Source: Myxococcota bacterium (lineage in GTDB: Bacteria > Myxococcota_A > UBA9160 > UBA4427). From it: a DNA stretch of 64,000 nt. The position numbers and the translations under genes are program-made. The notes under the pieces were generated by a model that had not been told where the DNA came from, did no database searches, and saw only the letters and a program-made list of their open reading frames with translations. The stretch covers positions 43,545 to 107,544 of the forward strand of contig JASMLK010000072.1 of NCBI GenBank assembly GCA_030748735.1, given 5' to 3'. Positions 8,444 through 17,274 of the stretch are shown here, in pieces (the first letter of the stretch is position 1; every line of letters begins with the position of its first letter).

Positions 8444-8530
8444 ATGGGTGTCCCCACCACCCTTCTGATCGTGGTCGCGGTCGGCCTCCCCGCCGCCGAA
8501 TCGGTGCGCTCGCTTTCGGTCGGGCACTGA
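8444..8530 (+). CDS. 28-aa ORF with a hydrophobic start
   Basis: AAAGGAG (about 8429-8435) precedes an ATG at 8444. The frame reads MGVPTTLLIVVAVGLPAAES and then VRSLSVGH before a TGA at 8528-8530. The hydrophobic N-terminus looks like the start of an exported or membrane protein that has been cut off. Given the decayed TetR/Spy fragments beside it, a truncated gene start is more likely than a real microprotein. Confidence 0.25.
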   Translation: MGVPTTLLIVVAVGLPAAESVRSLSVGH

Positions 8531-8595
8531 TTCCACGTCCCGTCGCTCGTGTAGGCTCCCCCACTGGCCAGAATGTCGGTCGGAGGGAGTCATCC

Positions 8596-10083
8596 ATGCG
8601 CGTGGTTCTGGTCGTCGGTACGGCGGTCTTGTTCTTCATCCTCGGGCTCGCCCTGGGTGGGAGTCAGCTCGGAAGTGGCCTCGGTGAGCAGGCGGCGAAC
8701 CTCGCCGGCCGTGCGACCAGCGCGGCGCTCGAAACGGTCGCCCAGCGCGGCAGCATCGATACGCGATCGCTCGTGCTGCTCGAAAACCCGCGCGTCATGG
8801 CCGCGGTCGCGCGGATCGGTGGCTTCGGCGGTGAGTTCTCCCGCTCGGTTGCGATGAACATGTTCTCGCGGCTTCCCGAGGCGATCGAAGACGCGCGCGA
8901 AAAGAGCAGCGTCGTCGAACTGGCCCCGCGCAGCTATTTGCTTCGCCTACCCATCGTGAACGCCGTCTACTTCGACACTGACGCGGGCGGCGTGCTGGTC
9001 GACACCGGCATGGGGCCGGGCGGCCCCGCGATTCTCGACCTGATCCGCACGATCAGCGACAAGCCGCTGCACACCATCATCTACACCCACGGTCACGTGG
9101 ATCACGCCTTTGGCACCTGGGCGATCGCCGAAGCCGGGCAAACGCCGCAGATCGTCGCCCACGCAGACCTGCCGCGACGCGTCGAGCGCTACATGAAGCT
9201 GCGCGGTTCGATCGCGCGCTACATGAGCCAGCCCGAAGACCAACTCCCGCTGACGCGCGAGGACTTCGTCTGGCCGACCCAGACCTTTCACGATCGTCTC
9301 GAGCTCGAGATCGGCGGCGAAACGTTCGTGCTGCAACATCACCGCGGCGAAACGGACGACCAGCTCTACGTCTGGGTCCCGGGTCGTGGGGCGCTCGCGA
9401 GCGCTGATTACTACCAGGGCTTCCTCCCCAACGGGGGCAACGGCAAACGCGTACAGCGCCACATCGAGGACTGGGCCGTGGCTCTGCGCGAAATGGCAGA
9501 CCTCGAGCCGAAGGTTCTCCTCCCCGCCCACGGCGAAGGCAGCACCGACACGGCACAGATCCAACGCGACTTCCGCCGCCTTGCCGAGGCTTTCGAGAGC
9601 ATCGCGCAACAGACCATCGACGGGTTGAATCGCGGCCTGCGCAAAGACGAAGTCGTGCGCAACGTGAAGCTGCCCGAGCATCTCGCGAGCGACCACAAGC
9701 TGCGGGAGCACTACGTGACGGTGCAGGACGTCGCCAAGATGGTGGCCAGGCAGTACACGGGCTGGTGGGACGACTGGCCGTCGCACTGGACGCCGGTCGA
9801 TTCGATTTCGCTATCCCGCTCGGTGCTCGAGGAAACGGGGGGGATGGAGCAGCTGGTCGAGCGAACGCGCGAGATCATGCGAGGTGACCTGCGTCTCGCG
9901 AGCCAGTACGCCGACTGGGCGTTTGAAGCCGATCCGACCGACCCCCTCGCGCAGCAACTCGTGATCGACGTCTACCGCGAGCGCATTCTCGACCCCGGTT
10001 GCCGCACGCAGGAAGCTCTCGTGTACATCGACGCCATGACGGCCGCGCGGCAGGCGCAGATAGACGTTGCAAGTCTGCGCTGA
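8596..10083 (+). CDS. Metallo-beta-lactamase-fold alkylsulfatase-like hydrolase, membrane-anchored
   Basis: A 495-aa protein with an N-terminal transmembrane/signal segment (residues 1-20) and a zinc-binding MBL domain at about 115-310 marked by YTHGHVDHAFG. Further metal-binding positions are expected around HHRGETDD and LLPAHGEG. The region after about 350 (ARQYTGWWDDWPSHW) matches the dimerisation domain of alkyl/aryl sulfatases of the SdsA/BDS1 type, which hydrolyse alkyl sulfate esters such as SDS. The family usually runs to about 650 aa with a C-terminal SCP2-like domain, and that last domain is absent here. GGAGGGAG precedes the ATG. A crotonase gene follows 38 bases later. Role in sulfate-ester use is inferred. 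Confidence 0.8.
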   Translation: MRVVLVVGTAVLFFILGLALGGSQLGSGLGEQAANLAGRATSAALETVAQRGSIDTRSLVLLENPRVMAAVARIGGFGGEFSRSVAMNMFSRLPEAIEDAREKSSVVELAPRSYLLRLPIVNAVYFDTDAGGVLVDTGMGPGGPAILDLIRTISDKPLHTIIYTHGHVDHAFGTWAIAEAGQTPQIVAHADLPRRVERYMKLRGSIARYMSQPEDQLPLTREDFVWPTQTFHDRLELEIGGETFVLQHHRGETDDQLYVWVPGRGALASADYYQGFLPNGGNGKRVQRHIEDWAVALREMADLEPKVLLPAHGEGSTDTAQIQRDFRRLAEAFESIAQQTIDGLNRGLRKDEVVRNVKLPEHLASDHKLREHYVTVQDVAKMVARQYTGWWDDWPSHWTPVDSISLSRSVLEETGGMEQLVERTREIMRGDLRLASQYADWAFEADPTDPLAQQLVIDVYRERILDPGCRTQEALVYIDAMTAARQAQIDVASLR

Positions 10084-10121
10084 GGCCGGCGCGAATAGCA
10101 CGCGAAGATTATCCTCGGCCA

Positions 10122-10931
10122 ATGCCCATACTTCTCGAGACCCCGACCGATCACCCCCACGTGGCCGTCGTCACCCTCGACCGGCCCGAACGGGCGAACG
10201 CCCTCGACCCCGCGATGTTGACCGCGCTGGCGAAAGCCTGGCGCACGATCGCGGACGCCCCCGACATCCGGGTTGCCATCGTGCGAGGCGCGGGCGATCG
10301 CGTCTTCTGTTCGGGGATGGACGTCGCAGCGACCCTTTCGGCTTCGCAGCAACTCCATCGCGGCGAGCGCGTCAGCGAAGACGAATTCGAAGGTCTTCGC
10401 TGTGTGAGTACCGCGCTGCTCGCGGGTTTCGATCTCGGCAGACCGCTGATCTGCGCCATCAACGGTCACGCCCGCGCGGGCGGTTTCGACCTGATGCTCG
10501 CGAGCGAGATCCGCATCGCGGTACCCGAAGCGACCTTCGCCCTCGAAGAAGTCGCGCTCGGTCTCTATCCAACGGGCAACGCGAGCGTGATGTTGCCGCG
10601 GCAGATCGGTTGGGCACACGCACACGAGATCATGCTGACGGCGAAACCCTTCGACGCCGAAAAAGCTGCACGCATCGGGGTCATCAACGAGATCGTCGAG
10701 CGCGACCAGCTGATGCCGCGTGCATTCGAGTTGGCCGACACGATCGCGGGCAACGCTCCGCTGGCGGTGAGCGCAACGCGCAACGGCGTGCGTGAACTGC
10801 TCGGGATGGATCTCGAGAGTGCCTACATCCGGCAGGAAGAAATCGGCGCGCCCTTGCGCAAGACCGAAGACGCGCGTGAAGCCCAACGGGCCTTCATGGA
10901 AAAGCGACCGCCGGTCTTCAAGGGCCGCTGA
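10122..10931 (+). CDS. Enoyl-CoA hydratase/isomerase (crotonase family), second copy
   Basis: A 269-aa crotonase-fold protein. The CoA/oxyanion block CAINGHARAGGFDLMLASEI has Asp where hydratases have the first catalytic Glu (GGxEL). The second block ALEEVALGLYPTGNASVMLP keeps a Glu. This pattern is common in crotonases that are not classical hydratases, so the reaction is open. The ATG at 10122 fits the family N-terminus (VAVVTLDRPERANAL); an in-frame extension to 9999 overlaps the sulfatase-like gene. It differs clearly in sequence from the crotonase at 2734-3537. Confidence 0.88.
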   Translation: MPILLETPTDHPHVAVVTLDRPERANALDPAMLTALAKAWRTIADAPDIRVAIVRGAGDRVFCSGMDVAATLSASQQLHRGERVSEDEFEGLRCVSTALLAGFDLGRPLICAINGHARAGGFDLMLASEIRIAVPEATFALEEVALGLYPTGNASVMLPRQIGWAHAHEIMLTAKPFDAEKAARIGVINEIVERDQLMPRAFELADTIAGNAPLAVSATRNGVRELLGMDLESAYIRQEEIGAPLRKTEDAREAQRAFMEKRPPVFKGR

Positions 10932-10953
10932 GTGCAACAGGGAACATCGACCC

Positions 10954-11304
10954 ATGCTCGAAGTCACCGGGCCGAACGCAGAGCAGATCAGCTACTGGAA
11001 TGAGGTGACCGGCCCCAGGTGGGTGCGGCTCACGGATACGATCGATCGTCGCATCGATGCCGCTTTTCGCGACGTGTCGATCGACGGCTTCGAAACGACC
11101 ATCGACGTCGCAGCGGCTGGTTCGCTGGACGACGCAGTTCAGTTCATGAGCGAAATGGGTCCGGCGGGTGCGATGCTGCGCGACGCATCCCCCGAAGTTG
11201 CCGAGGCCGCGCGCGGATCGATTCGCGATGTGCTCGCGAAACACGATCAGGGCGGACGCATCGATCTCGCGGCCACGGTATGGTTCGTGAGTGCGCGCGC
11301 TTGA
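10954..11304 (+). pseudogene. UbiE-like SAM methyltransferase with the SAM domain deleted
   Basis: The 116-aa frame begins NAEQISYWNEVTGPRWVRL, the usual start of a family of ~270-aa class I methyltransferases. After about 30 residues it jumps to their C-terminal end (FETTIDVAAAGSLDDAVQFM, then AATVWFVSARA). Nothing of the glycine-rich SAM-binding loop or the Rossmann core remains. The frame is intact across the junction, so a small product could be made, but it should not methylate anything. It sits 22 bases after the crotonase gene and just before the broken histidine kinase. Confidence 0.6.
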
Positions 11305-11324
11305 TCGCAAACCCGGGGGATCGC

Positions 11325-13113
11325 TTGCACGAGAGCATCGACCAGCAACCGCACGACGAAGCGACCCGGCTCGCGGCCGTGGAGCGCTGCGCCGTCGTCG
11401 ATCTCGACTTCGACGAACGCTACGCCGGGGTGCTTCGCATCGCGTCTCGGGTCTTCGACGTTCCGTTCGCGATGATCACGGTGGTGACCGAACACGACCT
11501 CTAGATCAAAGCGGGTGTCGGGCTCCAGCCCGCGCGGGTGCGTCGGGGGAAAGGGTTGTGTGAGGCCGTCGTCGAGAGCGGTGAACTCGTCCATCACGTT
11601 GATCTGCACCTCGACCGCGATGCCCGACATCATCCGCTCGCCGAAGGTCTCAGGTTCTATGCAGGCGCCCCCGTACGTACGCCCGAGGGCCAGGTGCTGG
11701 GCACGCTCTGCGTCGCGGACACCCAGCCGCGTGAGTTCGATGCACGCGAGCGTCTGACTCTCGAAGATCTCGCCGAAACCGTTACCGACCTGCTCCGCCA
11801 CGAGCGCACGGAGCGCCAGCGCGACGAAATTCTCGGTCGATTGACCGCAATATCGGAGGCCCCCCATCTAATCATCATCGAGATAGATGGGGACGGGATC
11901 ATTTGCCACGCAAGTCCGTCGGTGGAAGGCATCATGGGCTACGCGCCATCGCAGATCCAAGGCAGATCCTTCCTCGAGTTCGTTCATCCCGATGCGCGAG
12001 ATCAGCTGGCCAATGAGTACGCGGTTATCGTCACTGGGGTTCCGAACGAAGGCGAAAGCGAGTTCATCGCCCGCGACGGCAGCTACCGGACACTCGCCTG
12101 GTCGATCTGCCCCGAAGCCGCGCCGAGTGAGACATCGCATGCCGTCACGATCTTGCGCGACGTCTCGGAGCGGGTCCGTGCCCAACGCGAAGTCGCCGAA
12201 GCGGCTGAACGCCACCGGCAGCTGTTCGCGACCAGCCGCGATGCCATGGCGTTGACGTTGCCCGACTCGGGACAGGCCACCGACGTGAACAACGCATTCT
12301 GCGAACTGCTTGGATACACCGTCGACGAGGTCAGGGGCATGGATCTGGAGAGGCTTCGCATCTCCGAGGCGTCGAGCCAGGCAGAGATGCAGTCGAGGCT
12401 CGACGATCTCGTCGAGAGGGGGTTCACCGACGAATGGGAGCGCGTGTTTCGCACCAAAGGGGGCGAAGAGGTTCCTGTGTCGGTGTGCGCCTGGATGCTG
12501 CGCGACGTTCAAGGGAACCCGGCATCGATTCTGACGAGGATTCGCGACATCCGCGAAGAGCGGGCGCGGGAGCGCATGCAGAGCCGGCTTCAGGAAGAAC
12601 TCGAAGAGCGCGTTCGCGCCCGCACACGAGAACTCGAGGAAACGCTCAATCGTCTACAGGCGGCCGAGCGACTCGCGTCGGTGGGCACCCTCGCTTCGGG
12701 GGTCGCCCACCAGATCAACAACCCGATCGGCGCGATCCTGGCGGCTTCGGAACTCGCGCTGATGTGCGAGGACGAAGACGACTTCAAGGAAACCTGGCGT
12801 CGTGCGTTGATGGACGCCGTAGAGCAGTCGCGGCGTTGCGGTCGCATCGTGCGGTCCATGTTGCAGTATTCGCAGGGCACGCGTCGAGGTGGCGGACGAC
12901 GGCGTGGGGATTTCCGAAGGTGACCGAAGGCGCGTCTTCGATCCCTTCTTCACGACGCGGCAGGAGAAGGGGGGCACCGGGCTTGGTCTCAGCGTTGCTG
13001 AAGGTATCGTGAAGGATCTCGGCGGAGAGATCCGGGTCGAGCAGCGAGGGCAGGGCGGGACGCTGGTGACGATTACGCTGCCGTTCGAAGGTGGGGAATC
13101 ACCGGCAATCTGA
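11325..13113 (+). pseudogene. GAF-PAS-PAS sensor histidine kinase, broken by a nonsense codon and an internal deletion
   Basis: Translation from the TTG at 11325 (GGGGGA seven bases upstream) gives a GAF domain that hits an in-frame TAG at 11502-11504, inside the segment EHDL*IKAGVGL. The same frame then continues through the GAF end, two PAS domains (about 11860-12560), a coiled coil and the dimerisation/phosphoacceptor region LASGVAHQINNPIGAI with its His. At about 12890 the frame changes: RSMLQYSQG runs directly into VEVADDGVGISEGDRRR, the G1 box, followed by DPFFTTRQ and GTGLGLS. Some 70 codons with the ATP-binding N box are gone. The kinase cannot work as encoded. Confidence 0.7.
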
Positions 13114-13350
13114 GCAGCCGGACTGGCGCGATACGCCAGCGCCGAAACCTGCTTTCGTGTGCAACCAGCCGGCTGGCGAGCGGTGTCCAAGGAGACACTG
13201 TCGAGTGTGATGCGCCTCACGTCGCCCTCGATCGTGATGCCGATCTCCAAATGGGTTGCATTCGGACAGGTGTGTCGCCGATACGCAGCTCCGTCCCGTA
13301 AGCCGATCCCGCTCGACACTGCGATTGGTGAAAGACCGGAAGAGGTGAAC

Positions 13351-13495
13351 GTGTTCCGGCCCATTCGTTTCGTGCCCGCAGTGGCGGCGTCGATCTCACT
13401 GCTGTGCTTCGGCGCTGCGTCCGCGCACGCGACCTGGCGGCTCTACGCGAGCGGTGACTTCGGTTATTCGATCGGGAAACAGAAGGTCAAGGGCA
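13351..13495 (+). pseudogene. N-terminal remnant of an outer-membrane beta-barrel protein
   Basis: GGAAGAGG precedes a GTG at 13351. The frame opens with a signal peptide (FVPAVAASISLLCFGAASAHA) and the first strand-like segment WRLYASGDFGYSIGKQKV, typical of small outer-membrane barrels (alternating residues, GYSxG). Coding character stops at about 13490, where the opposite strand becomes an IS110 transposase. The insertion or a rearrangement with it removed the rest. The frame stays open to 13866 by chance. The 237 bases upstream (13114-13350) hold no gene I can support. Confidence 0.45.
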
Positions 13496-13716
13496 ACGCC
13501 GAAGTCGGCCAGCCGGTATGCGAGGCCGGTTCCGAGCCCGTCGAAGCGAATCGGCCCGGGGGCCCGTTTGCGCACCCGCCGCGCGAACCGCCGAAGTCCG
13601 TCGGCGGAGTTCGTGAAGCGGTCGACCAAGGCGTTCTCGCCTCCAGCCAACAGGACCGTGGCGTGGATCGTCTCCTGGTGCGCATCCAGACCGATATGCG
13701 TGGTATCGTTCGTCAT
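13480..13716 (-). pseudogene. IS110-family transposase, N-terminal fragment
   Basis: The frame from the ATG at 13716 reads THIGLDAHQETIHATVLLAG, then ENALVDRFTNSADGLRRFARRV and KRAPGPIRF. This is the N-terminal DEDD-type catalytic region of IS110/IS1111 transposases, in which the Asp of LDAH/VDVHK is a catalytic residue. Only about 75 of some 340-400 residues remain. After RLADFG the sequence changes to the antisense of the outer-membrane protein remnant. The usual C-terminal Ser-containing domain is absent. IS110 elements lack clear terminal inverted repeats, so the boundary cannot be set exactly. Confidence 0.65.
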
Positions 13717-13849
13717 GACCGGTTTCTCTCGCATGCGGCTCTGCTGATCTCGGTCAGCAACCCGTGGAAAAAGGGCCGAACGGCCCCGTATTCGTCAATG
13801 CTTCGAGCACGATGGTTGCGAGATGGAGCCGGTCACTCCACAGGGTCGA

Positions 13850-14023
13850 GCCCGGATTATTCATGAAGCCCTACTGCGGAGCCAGCAAGCACTGCCATTT
13901 CACGGCCTTCTCCCTTGGGCCTCCCCGACGTACTGAAAGTACGTCTGCGGGGCCTACGGTCCGAGGTCCGCGAACTGTCAGCGCTTTCGGACTTCTCGCT
14001 ACGGGCTTCATGAATAATCGGGC
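13850..14023. mobile_element. 174-bp inverted-repeat element (MITE-like)
   Basis: The ends are near-perfect inverted repeats: 13850-13871 (begins GCCCGGATTATTCATGAAG) pairs with 14003-14023 (ends CATGAATAATCGGGC), with one extra base on the left side. Inside is a second strong palindrome at 13917-13954: GACGTACT-gaa-AGTACGTC flanked by CCCC/GGGG. No open frame fills it. The right end is two bases from the Shine-Dalgarno AGAAGG of the antiporter gene, so the element supplies or blocks that gene's upstream region. It looks like a non-autonomous transposable element; no target duplication is obvious. Confidence 0.65.
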
Positions 14024-14032
14024 TAGAAGGCC

Positions 14033-15892
14033 ATGCACGTAGCGATATCCACGTTCGTGATCGCACTTGCGGCTGGTGTGCTCGGTCAGTCGATTGCGAA
14101 GCACCTGCGGATCCCCGGCATCGTGATCCTGCTCGGCCTGGGTGTGGGGCTCGGGCCCGACGGTCTCTCGTGGGTCGAGCCTCAGGCGCTGGGCACCGGG
14201 CTCTTCGACATCGTCGAACTCGCGGTGGCCGTGATCCTCTTCGAGGGCGGCATGAACCTCGAGCTTTCGCGTCTGCAGCGCTCGCAGCGCGCGATTCGAA
14301 GGCTCGTGACCTGGGGCGCAATCGTTACCGGCATCGGTGCCACCGTTGCGGCGCACGAGTTGTTGGGCTGGTCGTGGCTGTTGGCCGCCATGTTCGGAAG
14401 CCTCGTCACGGTGACCGGGCCCACGGTCGTGGGACCCTTGGTGGGCGAACTCCGCCTGCGTCCGCGCGTCGCGACGGTGCTCGAAGCCGAGGGCGTCCTG
14501 ATCGATCCGATCGGCGCGATCCTGGCGGTCCTGGTGCTCGAAGTCGCCCTGGCGCCCGACACCGACACCCTGGCGATCGGCGGCCGTGCGGTCCTGATGC
14601 AGTTGGGCTTCGGCGCGTTCATGGGGTTGGCGGGTGGCGTGCTCCTGGGAGGGCTGCTGCGTGTCAAGCGACTGGTCCCCGATGGCTACGAGAACATCGT
14701 CGCACTCGCATCGGTCTTGTTGCTCTTCGTGGCGAGCAACATGGTCGTTCCGCACAGTGGTATCCTCGCCGTGCCGATCGCGGGCGTGGTGGTGGGCAAT
14801 GCGGGGAGCCGCGTCGACCGAGACCTGCGCGAGTTCAAGGATCAGTTGAGCGTTCTGTTGATCGGCTTGCTGTTCGTTTTGCTGGCCGCCGACGTCCGCA
14901 TGGCCGAGATCCAGTCGCTGGGCGCGGCCGGCGCGCTCACGGTTGCAGCACTCGTCTTCGTGGTCCGGCCCATCAACGTCGCACTGTGTACGGCGGGTTC
15001 GGATCTCACCGTGCGCGAGCGCATGCTCGTCGCCTGGGTGGCACCGCGCGGCATCGTGGCGGCTGCCGTGGCTTCGATTTCGGCGGTCGGGATGGCGGAC
15101 CACGGCATGGCGGGCGGCGACGCCCTGCGCGCGATGGTGTTCTTGACGATTGCGGGAACCGTGGTCCTGGCGGGCTTCACCGCCAAGCCCCTCGCTGTGC
15201 TGCTCGGCGTGCGACTTCCGGGACGCGACACGGTCGGCATCCTCGGGATTCCCGGTCTGGGGCTCATGCTGGGAGAAGCTCTTCGCGACGCCGGCCAGAC
15301 GATCGTCTTCCTCGACGCGAACCCCCAGCATTGCCGTCAGGCCGAAGATGCGGGCTTCAACGTCGTGTTCGGCAACGCCCTGCAGGACCGCACCCTGCAG
15401 CGCGCACGTTTCGAACTCGTGGGCACGACGATCGGCGTGACGGGCAACGATGCCCTCAACCGAAGCTTCGTGACGACCGCCGCCGAGCACTTCAACGTCC
15501 CCCGCGGCCTGGCGGCCCAGCGACGCGACGACGTCGATTCGGAAGTCGAAGGGCTGTTCAAGCGACCCCACGACGTCGAACGCTGGGACGTTCGCATCCG
15601 CCACGACATGGTGGTGAAAGAGGAATGGCAGTTCGTCGCAGAGCCGGAGCCCGCCCCCGAGCCCGAATCGGAGCCGACGGGTATGACGGCCGTGCGCAGC
15701 GGAGAGCGCTTCGTGCTGTTGTTCGTGACGCGCGGCAAGCGCGGGTTCCCCACGACGCGCAGCTACGAGCCGAAAGCGGGCGACCTCGTCACGGTCGTGA
15801 TCCACACCCAGGAACTCGAAGAGGCCCACGCCGAACTGCGGGAAAGGGGCTTCGAACCCGCGAGCGAGAAACCGCCGGCCCAAGCGGAGTAG
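14033..15892 (+). CDS. Cation:proton antiporter with a TrkA-N domain
   Basis: A 619-aa inner-membrane protein. About residues 1-385 form the CPA-type (Na+/H+ exchanger) membrane domain, with FEGGMNLE, GSLVTVTGPTVVGPL and EGVLIDPIGAI, the last two holding the polar unwound helix and the Asp expected to carry ions. A Rossmann TrkA-N domain starts at about residue 400 (GILGIPGLGLMLGE, then VFLDANP) and should bind a nucleotide that gates transport. The C-terminus is acidic and linker-like. AGAAGG is three bases before the ATG. The ion (Na+ or K+) cannot be told. The inverted-repeat element ends immediately upstream. Confidence 0.88.
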   Translation: MHVAISTFVIALAAGVLGQSIAKHLRIPGIVILLGLGVGLGPDGLSWVEPQALGTGLFDIVELAVAVILFEGGMNLELSRLQRSQRAIRRLVTWGAIVTGIGATVAAHELLGWSWLLAAMFGSLVTVTGPTVVGPLVGELRLRPRVATVLEAEGVLIDPIGAILAVLVLEVALAPDTDTLAIGGRAVLMQLGFGAFMGLAGGVLLGGLLRVKRLVPDGYENIVALASVLLLFVASNMVVPHSGILAVPIAGVVVGNAGSRVDRDLREFKDQLSVLLIGLLFVLLAADVRMAEIQSLGAAGALTVAALVFVVRPINVALCTAGSDLTVRERMLVAWVAPRGIVAAAVASISAVGMADHGMAGGDALRAMVFLTIAGTVVLAGFTAKPLAVLLGVRLPGRDTVGILGIPGLGLMLGEALRDAGQTIVFLDANPQHCRQAEDAGFNVVFGNALQDRTLQRARFELVGTTIGVTGNDALNRSFVTTAAEHFNVPRGLAAQRRDDVDSEVEGLFKRPHDVERWDVRIRHDMVVKEEWQFVAEPEPAPEPESEPTGMTAVRSGERFVLLFVTRGKRGFPTTRSYEPKAGDLVTVVIHTQELEEAHAELRERGFEPASEKPPAQAE

Positions 15893-15908
15893 GGCCGCCG
15901 CAGGCGAG

Positions 15909-16403
15909 CTACTGCAGGAACCGCACGCCGATCGGCCAGCCCTTTTCGTAGAGGCCGCGATACCAGCTGGCGTGACGCACGAAGGCGTTGTGCTGGATGC
16001 CGATCTCTCCTGTGCCCGCCGGCGCCGACCACGCTTGCTCGAAGAGGATGTCGCCAACGAGGGAACGGACGTCTTCGTTCCCGAATAGCGTGTGGTGATT
16101 GGGCAGGACCTCGCAGGGCTCGGGTTTCACCCCTTCTTCGCGCGCGGCCTGGAGCAGGGCGACGAGGTTCGCCACGAAGAGGGTCGACGCGGTGCGCGGC
16201 TCGCGCTGTACCGGATCGTCGGGGTCGCGCGTGTAAGGCGAATGCTGCGTCGCCGTAGCGGGCGGCGATGCGTTCGGCGTAGTCGGGAATGCCGATCCGC
16301 ACGTTGGCGGCTTTCCCGACAGGCGTGTTTCGACCGGAGTTTCGGGCGATCGCATCAACGCGGCCAGCGCGGCCGGTGGCAGGGTGAGGCCGTGGACGGT
16401 CAT
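15909..16403 (-). pseudogene. Conserved hypothetical protein with two compensating frameshifts
   Basis: From the ATG at 16403 the first ~28 residues (MTVHGLTLPPAALAAL...) are followed by a stretch where the coding register moves. Between about 16330 and 16240 the frame with good codon use reads VGKAANVRIGIPDYAERIAA and RYGDAAFA, while the uninterrupted frame there reads Pro/Thr/Ser-rich nonsense. After about 16235 the original frame resumes with DPDDPVQREPRTAST and continues to EIGIQHNAFVRHASWYRGL. The whole frame is therefore open but wrong for some 30 residues. Its start overlaps the stop of the Cys-rich gene (ATGA), so both belong to one operon. The family is unknown to me. Confidence 0.5.
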
Positions 16404-17047
16404 GCGCACTCCCGTCGGGTTTCGCTTTCGAGCTTGGTGAGCTCGCGGGCTGCGAATGCGCGAATCCGTTGCTCGAAGTCTTTTCCGAGGTGGTGGAGGT
16501 CATGTTGGATGTCGTTGAGGCAATCGCGCTGGGTGATTTCCTCGGCGCTCATGCGTGGTTCGAGGATGAAGATCGGGACGTTGCGCTCGGAATAGGGGTT
16601 GGTCCTCACGTGCCACTCGTGGCGAAGCTCCCTGCCCGCGTGCGCGTCGGCGACGAACTGGCCAATCAGGTGAACGTGGACCAGCGAAAGCGAATAGAAC
16701 CAGATCTGCGGTGCCTTCACGCAGCCGCCGTCGCGCGTCGCCGGGTGCCCCTGGCACGACCAGCAGGGCATCACCACCCGCATCGTCGCGAGTCCGTAGA
16801 CGAGCGGCAGTACGCGATGCTCGATCGGGTAGCGGTCGGCTTCCGACGAAAGCTGCGCTCCGGCATCCCTGCAGGTGGTCGTACATCCACAGCAGCATTC
16901 GATCGACGCCGCGGGGCACGCGCAGCGCACCGAGCAGCCCGCGCAGGGGCGCACCTGGGCAGCGGTCGGTTGTTCGAGTAACTGGGTGAGCCCGTCTCGA
17001 AGCTGAGCGATGTGCTCGTCGCGATTCTCGGGCGAGGGGATCTTCAT
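16400..17047 (-). CDS. Cys-rich conserved hypothetical protein
   Basis: A 215-aa protein. Near residue 33 a dense cysteine cluster (PCAGCSVRCACP, then CCCGCTTTC) looks like a metal-binding site. It is followed by LSSEADRYPIEHRVLPLVYG and a second pair with His (PCWSCQGH), then a globular region (PQIWFYSLSLVHVHLIGQF). I recall similar proteins as a conserved family of unknown function in several proteobacteria; no name can be given. The ATG at 17047 is chosen because MKIPSPENRDEHIAQLRDGL looks like a genuine N-terminus, while the upstream extension is low-complexity. Downstream it is coupled to the frameshifted gene. The two probably work together. Confidence 0.6.
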   Translation of the reverse strand: MKIPSPENRDEHIAQLRDGLTQLLEQPTAAQVRPCAGCSVRCACPAASIECCCGCTTTCRDAGAQLSSEADRYPIEHRVLPLVYGLATMRVVMPCWSCQGHPATRDGGCVKAPQIWFYSLSLVHVHLIGQFVADAHAGRELRHEWHVRTNPYSERNVPIFILEPRMSAEEITQRDCLNDIQHDLHHLGKDFEQRIRAFAARELTKLESETRRECA

Positions 17048-17274
17048 GCCGGCTCCTGGTGCAGTGATTGGGAAGGTTTCGAGAATCACTTGAACCCGGG
17101 GCCGACGGTGGCGGCACTTGCGGAAAGCGACCGGCAACGCTCGAGCAGTGGACCTGCCGGATGCGAGACGGCTCGCCCCGGTTCGAGGCCCTTGGGCGGT
17201 ACCGGCGCGCTGATCATTTGGCAATATGCGTCCTCCCAGTGCAGCCCATGATCGTCAGATGAGAGGAAGGCTCC

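Noticed and set aside
11502..11504. Programmed read-through or recoded amber codon in the histidine kinase
   Set aside because: The same gene also has a large internal deletion with a frame change, so simple decay explains the TAG better.
13196..13290. PilZ-like coding scrap on the minus strand (LEIGITIEGDVRRITLDSVS)
   Set aside because: The resemblance covers one short stretch only, without the RxxxR motif or a supported start.
13871..16057. 728-codon minus-strand frame opposite the antiporter
   Set aside because: Low-complexity His/Asp/Arg composition with no motif; the plus strand encodes a well-formed CPA antiporter with a TrkA-N domain.
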